DNA from: Tolypeutes matacus
Lineage: Eukaryota > Chordata > Mammalia > Cingulata > Chlamyphoridae
Direction: 5' to 3'
DNA length: 64,000 nt
Assembly: GCA_026826555.1 (NCBI GenBank)
Contig: JAKSZT010040198.1
Coordinates: 703,345-767,344, forward strand
A program made the position numbers and the translations under genes. The notes under the pieces are model-generated. The model was given only the letters and a program-made list of their open reading frames with translations. It did no database searches and was not told where the DNA came from. Of this stretch, positions 35,480 through 48,180 are shown one piece after another; the stretch's first letter is position 1, and the number at the start of each line of letters is the position of its first letter.

Positions 35480-37190
35480 TTTTTTCATTTTTAAAGCAGC
35501 TTTAGATTACATAAATGCTAGATAAAAACATAAGGGATTCCCATATGCCTGACTTTCTCCCCCTCCCACACACAGCCCCTCCATATTAACAACGTCCTTC
35601 ATTAGTGTGGTACATTTGTAACAATTAATGAACACATATTGAAGCATCGCTCTTAAGCATGGACTAGAGTTTACATTATAGTTTACACTCTGTTCCACAC
35701 AATTTTGTAGGTTATGACAAAATATACAATGGTCTGTATCCATCATTGCAATGTCATACAAGACAGCTCCAATGTCCTGAAGATGCCCCCATATTACACC
35801 TATTCTTCCCTTTCCCATCCCTCAGAATCTCAGTGGCCACTGCCTTTATATCAATGATAAAAGTTTTTCCATTGTTGGAATAATAACAAGTCTATAGTAA
35901 AATAATAATAAGTCTACTTTAGTCCATTGTCCATTCCCCTATCTTGAGGATTTGGGGATGGTGATGTCCACCCCTCTTCCAACTGAAATGGGCCTAGAAT
36001 CCAAAAGGCAGATGGGCAAAACTATCCCTCCTGCAGCTGCAGACACATTCCGTTCCCTGGGATGGGCATTGTCCATCATCCTCTCCTCCCTAGCTCTCCT
36101 GGGTGAGTTCAGTGAACTGGAGACCAGATGTTGCCCCTCTGCTCAGTTTCAGGGCTCACCCAGCACATGGATGGACAAAAGATCCAAGTCACTGGGATAC
36201 ACACTCAATAAGTACAGTGCCAATCACAGGTTCAAACAAAAGAGAAAGGAGAGCCATGCACAGGGAAAATACAAACGAGTGCTACTCTGTCACACTGAGG
36301 GACATAAATTCCAAAATAGGGCCCAATGACAGGGTGCTGAACCCCTGAGCTGTCTGCCCTGCCTGCAGTGTCTGGATGTCTCCAGAGCCCTCAGGAACCC
36401 CAGTATTTGAAGCACTGTTCACTGTGGCAGTCAATGAGATCCTGCTGGTACATGCATAAGCATAACCTCTGGAACAATCTCCCAACTCACCTCAAAATCT
36501 CCCAGCCACAAAAATGCACCTGTGTCTACCATTTCCTCCCTTTGGTTAAGGTCCCCCTCCAGACACATTAACAGTTGGTACCTGGCAACAAAGCCCTTGG
36601 TGCCAGGGAGGGTCATCCCAGGGAGATATGACCTACCCTGGGGGGAAGTGAACATTGCATCTAAATGCTGAGTTTGGCCCTGAGAGAGGCCACACCCAAG
36701 CAACAAAGAGGCACCCAGGAGGCAACTCCCAGGCAACATACAACACTAGGCCAAGCCTCAACCCCACAAGAAAAGGTCCACAAGCACAATCATCAACACC
36801 GAAGTCTGGGGCAGTGGTCCCTCTTCCTTCACCAGGTACTGCCCCTGCATTTGGGGGATTATCGCTGTTGCACTAAAGAATGTAGCAGGACTGCCCAGGA
36901 TGAGAACCCACTACTACCTCAATTACTGTGTGGGTCTCCACCAACCGAGAAAATGCCCCATGAACATGTGAACACATTCACATGCCCCAGCAGCAAGCCC
37001 CAGGTGATTACCTCCCCATGCATCCATCTGCTAACACCCCACACCAGTGATCCTCCCCCACCACAGCCAAGACGCCCCATGATCCAAAACCTCTCCAAAA
37101 ATGAAGCCAAAAAACAACCAAATAAAATTAATAAGAAAATGAAATAATAATAATAGTTTTTAAAATAACAAATAAAATACAAAAAGAAAT
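35480..37190 (-). repeat. L1 long 3' UTR copy, GC-rich
   Basis: From its 3' end near 35500 (plus strand 'aaacataagggattcccata') this copy shares, in reverse orientation and the same order, the blocks of 59190-60830: the 'ccctcaggaaccccag' block near 36400, the 'gccctgagagaggccacacc' block near 36675 and further G/C-rich text to about 37080. No ORF2 attached. Reading frames up to 160 codons in it are by-products of its GC content. Confidence 0.75.
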
Positions 37191-37254
37191 TTTTAATTTT
37201 AAATAGTAAAAAAAAATTTTAGACATTTTATATTTCATCAAGATCTGTTGTCTT

Positions 37255-38010
37255 GTATGTACAGTGACATTTTCTTCCGTATATTCCCCCAGTGTCTTAT
37301 TTCTTTCATTTTACTTTCAAAGAAGCTTTAGGTTATAGAAACGTCACATAGAGAATATAGGGGATTCCCATATACCCAACTCCCTCTCCCTTTTCCCCTC
37401 TCCACTATTAATAACACTTTACATGTGGATGATACATTTGTTACAATTGTAAAGATATTGAAGCATTGCTACTAACAATAGTTAATGGTTTACATTATGG
37501 TTTACATTTTACACTATGGTTTATACTTTTATAGGTAATCACAGATTTTAAAATGGCCTATATCCGTTATTGCAAGATCATGTAGAAAAATTCTAATGCC
37601 CCAAAAATGTCCTATGTTCCTTCTATTCTATTCTTCCTTCCCCTTCCCCTCGGAACCTATGGTAACCACTAAGTTTCCATTTCTGAGGAATAAGATTCAT
37701 AGTTACTTGCAATAATATTGAGGGCTTGACATATTGGTCTGTTTTCTTTTATTCTGTTTCATTCTATTTCTATGTTCTTGAACATAGAAGGATTATGTTC
37801 TTGTTTAAAATATTTTAAATATTTAAAATATTTTCTTGTTTATTATGTGGCTCTCCATCCAGTGGTATAACACACTGTGACAAGAAGAACACTTAGATAT
37901 TCCATATAAGTCTGCCCCAGGTGCTCCTTGTCCCCGACACCCTATACCAGTAACCCTCCACTGCCATATTTGCCAAAAGAACATTCCCAACATTGTAGTT
38001 TTAACCACAA
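37255..38010 (-). repeat. L1 3' end
   Basis: 'tttactttcaaagaagcttt' followed by 'ataggggattcccatatacc', 'gcattgctactaacaatagt' and, at 37845-38000, 'tggctctccatccagtggta' are antisense counterparts of the L1 terminus at 13005-13714. Confidence 0.75.
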
Positions 38011-41000
38011 TAATAGTTTTAAAGATGATGAATGAGGAAGAGAGGATATGATACCATATCCTTTGATAAACTTCATAAAATAAATGGTATGGAGGCTAGC
38101 TAGGATTGCCTGGAAGTGATTCCTATAATCCTTGGCTCTAAGACTTAGAAATAAGGAGGTATCGATGGTATTGATCATTGAAATCACTCCCCAGTGGACA
38201 GAACACCTAAGAATAGAAAAATTAACATCTTTTATGCCCCAGGTTTGGTGATTAAAAAAAACACATCAAATACGTTGTCACATTTTAGCCTCAGATAGCC
38301 TGTATACAACTGCAGCCTTTCTCTTATATAGGATCAAAATAGGTTTATATCACTTCTGGTCAAAGGGCAGTGACTATCTAAAGCAGTATTTAAAGAATTA
38401 TGTAGGGTTATATCTTGACTTGGGAATGAAAAGGGTACAGAGATCAATAGCCATTCTTACCGTGAGCAAGGTAGAGAGTAGAACACTTAGATATCTTGTT
38501 TCCCAACATTGTATAACATCATGAGACTCTTTTGCATTCGATATGGTATGTTCACCAGAGTAGGTAATTTTAAATTCAACCCTCTCTCTCCTTAAATGGT
38601 GTGGTCACCAAGAGCCACCTTGGACTTTAAACAATGGTTATAGGGTCAATAAATCTGTGCCTTTTAAATATCTTTCACTAGTGCTTAACTGTGTACTCTC
38701 CAACTCCTATCAAAAAATTTCTTTGCCCAATCAAGAGCAAGGGGCTGATTCAGATCAAATACTCACTAATCAATTCTGTCAAAAATGTTTATCAATTTCT
38801 AACTATACTAATATGGACTATTGGCTGCAGAGGAAAACAGTCAAATCATAATGGTAAATTCAGCTTGATTCAATCCCTTTGCTAGATAATCACCTCAATT
38901 ACCCTCATGAAAATGAGTAAATGGCAACATCTTACTGTTTAGAAACATCAAGTTTGTCTATTGCTCATGACTTTTCTCCCTTCCTAAATCACCAGAATAC
39001 TTAAAATCCCTTAAAACTAATTTTTCTGGCTGTAAATTATTTGGAGATGAACATTATTAAAAAATAAAATCAATAAATAGATGCTAGCATTATCCATAAA
39101 TAAAACTTTTCCACTGTTCTTTTATATAAACTTGTCAAGGTTCACTGAATGATTTTGCATATAACCTTGCAATAAATTTCTATGCATACTTGTTCAAAAT
39201 TGATATGACTAAACATAATTTTGTATCCTGCACCATATTGTAATATTTCTCCTGTCATTAAATTTTTTCTACAAATATAGCTATATGGAGATGCAGTAAA
39301 TGAATGCACCATGCTTTATAAAACCCAAGCTTTGATGTAGGAATTTTTTTTCAATTTTACTATTATAAATGTCAATAATGAACATTCACTTATATAAATA
39401 TTTCTGCACATCTTTTATTATTTTCTGAAAGTACATTCCTATAAAGTGTTCATGGATAAGAACATGTTTAAACCTTTGATATGTTTTTCAAATTGCTATT
39501 TTTTAATATTCTGAACAGAGTAAGTTAACATAAAGGAGACAAACTTTAATGTTCATAAACAGTATGATATAAATGAGTAGCCCCTTTCATGACAGTAGAA
39601 TCAGGTGTTCTGGGTTTCTCCCCAGTTCTATCACCATTAATTGTTCAAACATGGGAAGTTTATTTAATTTTCTGGTTCTGAATTGATCTATATGTAAAAT
39701 TATAAGAATTGACTATCTCCAAAATTCTAGAAAAATCTTTAGATTTTATGACATAAAAATAACAATTTAGTTTGACTAATTATCCCTACTGATGGCTTAG
39801 TGTGATGAAGAAATAAAGAAATTTTATTTTAATTAATGTCTCAGCAATGGTTATGGCAATGTGGTATCACTATCAATGAATCAAGTGAATTAAATTCTTC
39901 AATAGCAGTCATAGAATAATACAACTCAGAGAGCAAATCTGAAATAAAACTCTGTGAAAAATAATGCTTGTGAGAGCACTGGTTTTAGTGAAACCTATGT
40001 GCATTGATTTTTCCCCTTTCTCAATCTCACCAGATCCATGAAAAGTCTGAATTACTAGTGATTGAAGTGGGGATTTATATACATTCACAGACAAACTATA
40101 CCTGAATCTTTTGGACATAAGATAGAATTTTATCTACATGATATACTCCCCTTTGTTAAAATAAGAAAAAAAAATGGATAGGACTTTTTTTTTATTTCTT
40201 TCTTTATTTTCAAGAAAAACAACGTAGTTACTAAGATGGTAATTGGTAATCCAAGGTTAAATAATGCATTTTATTTAGCTTTCCTTTATAGTTAATAAAG
40301 TATTTTTCCTAAATTAGTCAAACTACTTGTTTGTTTCCATAACACACCTCCAGACCCAGAGATCTAGAAATGGTAAAGGAGGAAGAACATAGGACATTTT
40401 ATTGATATTGAGAATAAAACTGAGAATACTGCTTTAAAATAATGTATGGAGTAGCTAAAAATACATCGAATCAACATAAATCATTTTATTTCTACTTAAC
40501 TTCACAGAAGCCATACCTTGTTTGAGTGTCATGAAAAATAAGCTATTCATGAAGCAGGTCCCTTATGAATTAATCTACTTGGCAGAATTCCATATCAGAG
40601 GAAAACTAAATGGAAGACAATGAAACAGAAAATCCAAAGTTGAGGCCTAGAGCTAAGGAAAGATATAAACTGCCTCCCAGATTTTCTATCAATATTAAAG
40701 TCTGGATTTGATCTGAATTCATTTGCACAACAATCTTTCCTATGCATCATCTCCATGCTTTTTCCTGGCTACAAATAAGGAACAAATCCCAGTTTGGAGA
40801 GTGGCTTGGTCATTGCTGCTATTGCTTGGCCCAGGGGGGCTGTTGTTGTAGGGTATTTAGAGTAATAGCACAGGAAACATTTCCCATGATAAAGCACTTC
40901 CCAATATCAGTGAATTCTCCAGAGCCAGTAGCATTAAACATAGCTTAAAAATCACAGATAAGAGCAGAAATGCTGAGAGACGCTGCCTTTAACTCCTTCA

Positions 41001-43212
41001 CCACCAGTCTCGAGCTCCTCCCTGCCATTGGAATCCAACTAAGCCAGTGTTAAACAGGGCTCTTTACATAGTTAGTGAGAATGGATTGAGTGCCAGGCTT
41101 TATGCTTGGGGCTGAAAATTCAAGGGTATATATTGGGCCATCTCTCATGGAACTTACAGCACGGGGAATAGTAAAACCCTAGAATTTCTGATTTAGAAGA
41201 AGCATTAATGGCCATCTTGTCCAGCCACTGAAATACCCTCTACAGTTTCTTTGTTGAGAGACAATCCAAACAGATTAAACTTCTGTCAATATTGGGATGG
41301 GGGATTCAAAACCTCTAAAGACAACCTATTCTGTTTTTACACAAATCCCAGGGTCAGAAAATTCTTCTTATCATTGTGCTTTAATCTTCACAACTGGCAA
41401 GCTGGCTAATCCCAGTCTCCTCCATTGACCAGCTGTGAACACTAAAATCTTAGTGTGAGTTGAGATTCTATTTCAGACCCCTGAAGTAGCATGTTCTACC
41501 TCTCTAAAACACTTGGAACCCCAGTACTCAGCTGGGAATGTCTAGATTTCATTGTTCTGCACTTAATACCAGTAGTGTAATGACTAACAAACTATAAAAC
41601 ACCTCCTCCCTAAATGAAAATGGCAATATCTCCCCCACAGGTAATGGTGAGGACTCAAAGATGTAATTCATGTCCTACCTATCCACAGTGGATCATAGAT
41701 AGGAATAATAAAAGTGGTCATTACTTTTTTTGTTATTCCACCTATTTGATCTTAGTTCTGCCCTTTAGAACCATAGACAACTTTAGCTCCCTCCTCTACA
41801 TAGATGACTTGACTGTATGAAACTTTGACTCTCTGAGCTAATCTATTTCTTTTCCTTTATCCTTATAGAATATGTATCTGATAACAGTCACCAATGGTTA
41901 GGAAGCCAATAGGTTCTATTATCCAATGGGATTTTGTCTTCTCACTGTCGTGGACTGAAAGATTTATCCATTCAGAACTTCAGCAGCACAGATGAAGCAA
42001 ATATTTTGGAGACCTAAACATCTTTCCAGTTGCAAGAAATAACACCCTGAAATGAAGCTACATAGTCTACATTCACTTGGGCCAGAACCAAAACCAGACA
42101 GCTTGTTTGCCTCCCTTGCATGAGCTCAATAAACTCTTTTCTTCCTAAGCATTCTTTATTGTTATTCAAAAGGCATGGTTGAAGAAAATTTAAAAAAACT
42201 AAGAGTAAAGGTATTGAAAAAGAAGAAAAGTACTTGCCTGTCGTAGAAAAGAGAGCATAGGAGTAGATGTTAAAATTCGAATTCCCAAGGCCTGGTATGA
42301 AGCAGTTTTATGGGCTCCTTGAGTGACAGGTGACAGAAACCCTAGGGTTTCTGTACTATTTGAAACACTTAATGAGAACCAGGTATCCCTGGATGTGTGC
42401 CAGCACTCTGAGAGTTAGAGAAATAGGACATGCTGCTTCAGGGATTTGAAGTAGAAACATCTCAAATGAACTATCTAATTCTTCCTGATTGTTGATAAAG
42501 ATCTTGCCCAAAGGTCATGGAGGACTTTTCACCCATTAAACATTCCTATTCTAATCATGTCTCATTTGACATCACCACCAAACTGTTATTGACCAGAAAG
42601 AAATTATAGTTATAAGTTTCTATTAATAAGAAAGAAAGAAAAAGTGACTTTTGTCCCAATCAGCATAATGTATTAAAATCACTGGAAAATATTAAGTCTA
42701 GAAAAGAGCTTGAAGATAACCTTATTTCCTCTAAATTCTGACCATTTCCAAGGTCACACAGAACAAAAGTACAAGACTTCATTCTCACTCAAATATCTGG
42801 TCTAACTCACCTTCAAATCAGGTATCTCCTTTGATTTTATGGTAAATATTTATCAATCTTTGCATAAATACAGAACATGGAGGAGAGATTTTCACATTAA
42901 GATATTTAGAGTGGTCTTCTAAGCAATATGACATATTTAAAAGTTTAAGTTAAAGGAGTGTATGAGGGAAAACACTACTTTAAAAAGATTAATCAAAAGA
43001 ATGTGTGCAGGATTTTCTTTAAATTAAATTATGAAATCAAGGCAATTCACTGAAAGTTAATACAATGATATAGTTGTGAAATGAACAGAATTTGATTATG
43101 GGAGAAAAGAATTAGAAAGGAAAGGAAAGGATAAAATTGAAAAACACTGTGAATAAAAAATAGATGTCTTACTGTCACATGTATTCTTATGACAAAGTGA
43201 AGAGAAGAATCA
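38011..43212. other. Unassigned AT-rich intergenic DNA
   Basis: Five kilobases with no coding remnant that I recognise. The segment near 39350-39440 resembles a very old LINE or DNA-transposon relic; 41090-41165 resembles the ancient repeat at 4140-4600. At about 42105-42150 'gagctcaataaactcttttc' looks like the polyadenylation region of an ERV LTR, but no partner features were found. Confidence 0.45.
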
Positions 43213-44697
43213 AAGAAGAGCTGATGTACAAGCTAAGACCCAGTCGTCAATGCTTTTGTCCCTCACGGCAGCGAGAGCTTGTTTACAGGTGGGGCTAGCC
43301 CCCTCTAGAATGAGCTCTTGAGCGAGGCCCAGCTGGCCTTGAATGCCCGCCACTTTTCTTTCACACGCCTCCATAACTCTGGAGGCAAAGGCTGCAAAGT
43401 CTTCATCTTTATTTTGTATCATTTTTGTAAATTTTTCTGGCCGGAGGGCAGAGCAAGTGCGAAATGCACGGAGAGCCACCTCACGCAGCTGAATCCAAAA
43501 ACCTGGAGTGGCGGTGGCATAATGAGCAGGGGCTGCAAAGGGGCCAGTGCCGTAGAAGGCCTCAGGCACAATGTTGACACCAGCGCTAATATTGAGGGCC
43601 ACCTGTTTCTCTGCTTCCGAATGAAAATGGGCACGCCAGTCTACAAACTGGCCAGGTGTTAAAATTGTGCGGGCTAGAGAAGCCCAGTCGTAAGGGAGGC
43701 ACAGCTGTGTGGAAATTTCCTCAATGAGGTGTTGAGCGTAGGGGCTACCCAGACCGTCCTCTTTTACAGCTTTGCGGATATTCTTGACCTCATCATGTTG
43801 CAGAGGGTAGTAGAATTGTGGGCGAAGTGGGGAAGGATTAATATTAACAGGGAAGCAAGGCAAAGGGGCTAAGGAGGAAGGGGCGGTGGAGTTGGTAGGA
43901 GGGGGAGCAGAGGCGGAAGAGAAAGGGTTGTTGTTAGAGAGTGGTCCTGAGTAAGGGTAGGGGGGAAGGGTGGAGAGGGTAGGGGCGGGGGGAAGAGGGG
44001 AGGACCAACACATTGACTGACATGATGGGACTTGCGCGCCACCTTGTGGCTGCAGCGGAGACAAGGAAGAAGAAGAGGAAGGCGGCTCAGGGTTTTGGAC
44101 CGGAAGGGAGGGCTATAGAGACGCAGTTGAAGAAGGAGGGAGCCCCCGGTCCTGAGTTTTTTCGAAAGACTGAGAACTTCCTCCTTCTCCAACCACCCCC
44201 TGGTCTGGTTTTTGTTCACTAGGAGCAAGTTCGCCATGTTGTTCCTTCGATCGCAGGTTACAGCTTTTTGGTTGGGACTTGGGGGGGTCGTGCTCCAAAG
44301 CATTGTTAATGCGAGAGCAGAAAGACTCCGTATCAGAATCCTCTCCAGAGTCAGATGGGGAAGGGTTATCCGCCAGGTGATCAATTAAGTTGACCTGGCA
44401 ATCGGCAGGTGAAACGGGGGCGCCTTGAAGGCACGAACGAATGGCAACTAGGGTAGGGAGTAGACCAGGGGGAAAATGTTTATTTTCATGTTCCATGGCA
44501 GCCATAACGCGATTTATTAGCTTATTGTATGTTGCGGGGTCCCATAGATGGCAGGTCGCTAACCAAGGGTTAAAAGGAAGCAGAAGGTCCCAATATGTCT
44601 GAAGCTGTTTTACGGAGACCTTCAGTCAGTTAGTATCTAAGAGACCGGCCATCGCTCTGACTTGGGGTGCCTGATGAGAGGAGACTCGCGCTCCCAT
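43210..44697 (-). pseudogene. gag: Class II ERV (betaretrovirus-like) gag, two in-frame stops, truncated after capsid
   Basis: Structural polyprotein relic that would encode matrix, a proline-rich linker and capsid. One frame runs from ATG 44695-44697, with a myristoylation-type 'MGARVSS' start, to 43210. Only TGA at codon 24 (44626-44628) and TAG at codon 195 (44113-44115) interrupt it. Codons 240-290 are Pro/Ser-rich; capsid starts near codon 290. The major homology region is at codons 428-441: Gln, Glu, Phe and Arg of the QxxxExxxxFxxR pattern are present, the usual Gly is Asn and the final Leu is Val. No zinc knuckle, protease or pol follows; host-like AT-rich DNA begins near 43220. GC content is far above the flanks, fitting a foreign and fairly young insertion. 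Confidence 0.88.
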
Positions 44698-45071
44698 ATC
44701 GACGCTTTGTCAGAGCGAGGGGGACTCTGAGGCACGTTAGTTAGCGTGGGGTGGGGCCGCTAATTTAAGCACGACGGGTTAGGGAGAAAAGGAAAGTATA
44801 TACTGAGACTACACAGAGGAAGAATAGCGCAAGAAAGATTCGCTCCCAGAAATTCCAGTTTGGAGGGGCAGCGGAGGCCAGGCAGAAAGCGAAAGTAACA
44901 GAGGTTAAAGAAAGCAGAACAAGAAGGAGAGGAGGCATTGAATTAATAGATACCAGACAGAAGAGAGGGGGCGCCAAGTTATAGAGCAAGGAGCTGGAGA
45001 TACAGAGTGCCGCTATTTGAGGCCCATAAGAAGACGAGGCCCTACCGTCGGGGCACGGCGAGAGGTGGGGA
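44698..45071 (-). other. ERV 5' leader with an open hydrophobic reading frame
   Basis: Untranslated leader between primer binding site and gag start, about 374 bases. A 127-codon frame (45148 to 44765) begins in the LTR, crosses the primer binding site and ends 68 bases before the gag ATG. It predicts two strongly hydrophobic stretches, around 'SMPPLLLVLLSLTSVTFAF' and 'IFLALFFLCVVSVYTFLFSL'. No family is recognised; it may be chance in GC-rich, stop-poor DNA. Confidence 0.6.
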
Positions 45072-45089
45072 GCCCCACGTTGGAGGCCA
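45072..45089 (-). promoter_or_regulatory. Retroviral primer binding site, tRNA-Lys(1,2) type
   Basis: On the minus strand the 18 bases 'tggcctccaacgtggggc' match the tRNA-Lys(1,2) complementary primer site except at two adjacent positions. It sits two bases after the LTR end, the expected place. Lys(1,2) priming is typical of betaretrovirus-like (class II) elements and agrees with the gag type. Confidence 0.87.
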
Positions 45090-45091
45090 AT

Positions 45092-45505
45092 TGTGGTTGT
45101 TCCGAACCACTTGTTGGCGGAAGGGGAACGCTGAGCGGCAACCAGCATTCAGGGGCCCAGACGGCGTGGAGGGCGCACGGAGGAAAGACCACCGCGGAGA
45201 CGAGGTAAGTACGCAGGTCTAATTTATTGAGGAAGTGCACAGCCTTTTATAAGTAGGGTGAGGTGTGGTGTAGGGGGTAGGGCATGAAAAAAGAGGAAGT
45301 ACGTGTAAGGCATATATGGCAGGCTGGTATTGGGCACAGTTGTTTGCTAGGGAGGTTTTGCTATTTGTGGAAGGCGGAAAGGTTTCGCACGCGCGGGAGC
45401 AGGGTGAGCTATTTCCTTAAAGAAGGCTAAGTATTAGAAAGCCACGTAACGTTAGGCGACCTTTCTGGCTTGCCTTCGGGCGCCATTTTAGGCGTCCTGA
45501 CAACA
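45092..45505 (-). repeat. 5' LTR of class II ERV
   Basis: About 411-414 bases. Minus-strand start is 'tgtcaggacgcctaaaatgg' (45502, or 45505 if the TG three bases earlier is used) and the end is '...gaacaaccaca' at 45092, giving TG...CA termini. A TATA box 'cttataaaagg' lies at 45243-45253 and AATAAA at 45223-45228, so the polyadenylation signal is about 20 bases downstream of TATA, within R. The short U3 and the Lys primer site fit class II ERVs. No second LTR was seen in the window. Confidence 0.83.
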
Positions 45506-47630
45506 ACGGTCATTAGTGATATCACCATTTCATTTCTGATTCCAATTATTTGCATATTTTCTCTTTTCTGCTTTGTCAGTGCAGCTAAAGAGCTATCAAT
45601 TTTATTGATTTTTTTTCAAAGAACCAATTTTTTTCTTTTGTTAACTTTCTCAATTGTTTTTCTATCCTTTATACTCTATTTCATTTATTTCAGCCCTAAT
45701 CTTAATTATTTCATTCCTTCTAATGGTGGGCTTATTTTGTTCTTCTTCTAATTTTCAAATGTGAAGTTAAGTCATTAATTTGAGATCTTTCTCTTTTTTT
45801 TTTAATATTGATGCTCATCGCTATAAATTTACAAATGTGCACTGACTTCACATCATCCAATAGTTTTGGTATGTTGAGTCTTTATTTTCATTTGTCTCAA
45901 CATCTTGTCTAATTTCTCTTGTAAGTTCTTCTTGACCAATTTGTTGTTTAGCCGTGTGCTGTTAAATTTCCACATATTTACAAATTTTCTAGTTTACCTT
46001 CTGTTATTGATTTCTAACTTGACTCTTTCATGATCAAAAAATTTAATTTGTATGATTTAAACTCTTTCTAATTTCTAGAGTCTTCTCTTATGCTGCAGCA
46101 TAGGCTCTATCCTGGAGAATGATGCATGTTTATTTGAAAAATTGTTGTTGGATGAAGTTTTCTACATATGTTTATTATACCTAGTGATTTATAGTGTTGT
46201 TCTAGTCTTTATTTCTTCTGTCTAGACATTCTACCCAATATTGAAAGTGATGCATTGAAATCTTTAACTATTATTGTAGAACTGTCTATTTCTCCCTTCA
46301 ATTCTGTCAGTTTTCTTAAAATATTTAGGGGCCCTGTTTTGAGGTGCATATATGTTTATAATTGCTAAATATTCTTCTTTAATTGACACTTTTACTGATA
46401 AATAATGTCATTCTTTGTCTCTTGTAACAATTTTTGACTAAAAGTTTATTCTGTCTGATTAGTATAGCTAACTCAGAGCTCTTTGTTTACTATTTGGATG
46501 AAATATTTTTCCATCCTTTCATTTTCAACCTGTTTGTATCTTTGAATCTAAGATGGGTGTCTCGGGGAAACAACATATAATTGGGTCAGGTGTTTTTATC
46601 CATTCTTCCAATCTCTGCCTTTTGATTGGAGAATTTAATACATCAATTAAACCACTGATCTTTTCCTCCAATTACTGTCTTCCTTTTTGTTTAGATCTTT
46701 TATTATAAGCCATTTTGAATCATTTCTCACTTTCTTTTCCTCCATTACTGTCTTCCTTTTTGTTTAGATTATCTTTTATTATAAGCCATTTTGAATCACT
46801 TCTTACTTTCTTTTATATATTTTTTTCAGGTATTTTCTTTATGGTTACCATGGAGAGTGCATTTAATATTTTAAATCTATTACACTTCAGTTGTTAATAT
46901 CAGCTTAACTTCAATAACCTACACACATATTCTGTTCCTATAGCCCTCCATCCTCTCCTTTTATGTTGTTCTTGTCACAAATTACATATTATGCACTGTG
47001 TACCCAGTAACAAAAGTTTATGCTTGTTTAGTGAAAAATTCAATACTCCTGACATTTTCATTTACCCATATAGTCACCTGCACTGGGGATTGTATTTCTT
47101 CATACAACATCATTTTACTGTCTAATATATTTTCCTTTCAACCTGAAGAACTCCTTTAGTATTTCCTCTAAGGCAGGTTTAGTATTAATGGATTCCCTTG
47201 ATTTTCTGGAAATATTTCAATTTCTCCTTCAGTTTTGAAGGATAGCTTTGGCAGAAATGTTATTTTTAATTAACTTTTTTTCCCCTTCAACACTTTAAAG
47301 CTCCCCACTGCCTTCTGGCCTCCATTATTTCTATTGAGAAATTGGATGTTCATTTGGTTAAGGATCCCTTATATATGATGTCATTTCTCTCTTGCTGTGT
47401 TTCATGTTTGTCTTTATTCTTGGTATTCAACAGTTTGATTATAATGTATCTTTTTAGATCTCTTTGGGTTCATCCTATTTGGCATTTATTTAGTAACTTA
47501 GATTTGAATATATGTAGCCCTTCAGATTTGTGAGATTTTGGATAATTATTTCCTCAAATATTTTTTGCGTCTTTATCTCTTCCCCTTCTTAGAATCCTAT
47601 GATACATATATTGGTATGCTTGATGGTGTC
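45506..47630 (-). repeat. Old L1 fragment
   Basis: Plus strand 'agctaaagagctatcaattt', 'aaagaaccaatttttttctt' and 'gtgtgctgttaaatttccac' is antisense L1 ORF2. The ERV LTR abuts it on the left, and a repeat at 47631-48180 splits it. Confidence 0.7.
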
Positions 47631-48180
47631 TGTGACAGTTTGAAGCATTTTGCAGATCCCAGAAAAGATCATGTTCTCAGAGCTAATCTAGTCTTGTAGA
47701 TATGGAACCTTCTGAGTGGATTGGGAGCCTTTGACTGAATTGCTTCAGTGAGGCATGACCCAGGGTGGGTCCTGGGTCCTCTTTTTGGAGTCCCTTATAA
47801 ACAGAGGAGTGAAAGCACAGAGGCACACAGAAAAAAACAGCAGAGACAGAGAAAGAGGCCCCTGAGAGGTTGAGAGAGAAGGCCCATGGAGAGTAAGAAG
47901 ATGAAGCAATGAGGCCTGGAGGAGAAGGGAGAGACAAGCTATATGCCTGATTTCCCAGAGCTGAGCTTGCAGAGCAAGATGCTAAAGCAATGAGACCCAG
48001 ACAAAAGAGCCACCTTTGTGTCTTGCCATGTGGCAGGAGTCCAGGATTATTAGCAGCAGACCTTCAAGAAACAGAATCTCTCATAGTGCCTTGATTTGGA
48101 CATTTCCACAGCCTGAGAACTGTAAGCTTTTAACCTAATAAATTCCTATTAAGAAAGCCAACCCATTTCTGGTATATTGC
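47631..48180 (+). repeat. MaLR/ERVL-like LTR inserted in L1
   Basis: Starts 'tgtgacagtttgaagcattt' and ends with 'aaattcctattaagaaagcc' and 'aacccatttctggtatattg'. Relative of the repeat at 15527-15925 in general layout ('gagtcccttataaacagagg' in the middle). It splits antisense L1 text that appears continuous across it, so it inserted later. Confidence 0.6.

Noticed and set aside
36655..37147. 160-codon plus-strand frame
   Set aside because: Lies antisense in a L1 3' UTR copy whose homologue at 59190-60830 does not keep the frame.
43318..44384. Frames of 114, 171 and 71 codons overlapping the ERV gag
   Set aside because: Shadows of the gag frame in GC-rich, stop-poor sequence; the major homology region lies only in the 43210-44697 frame.
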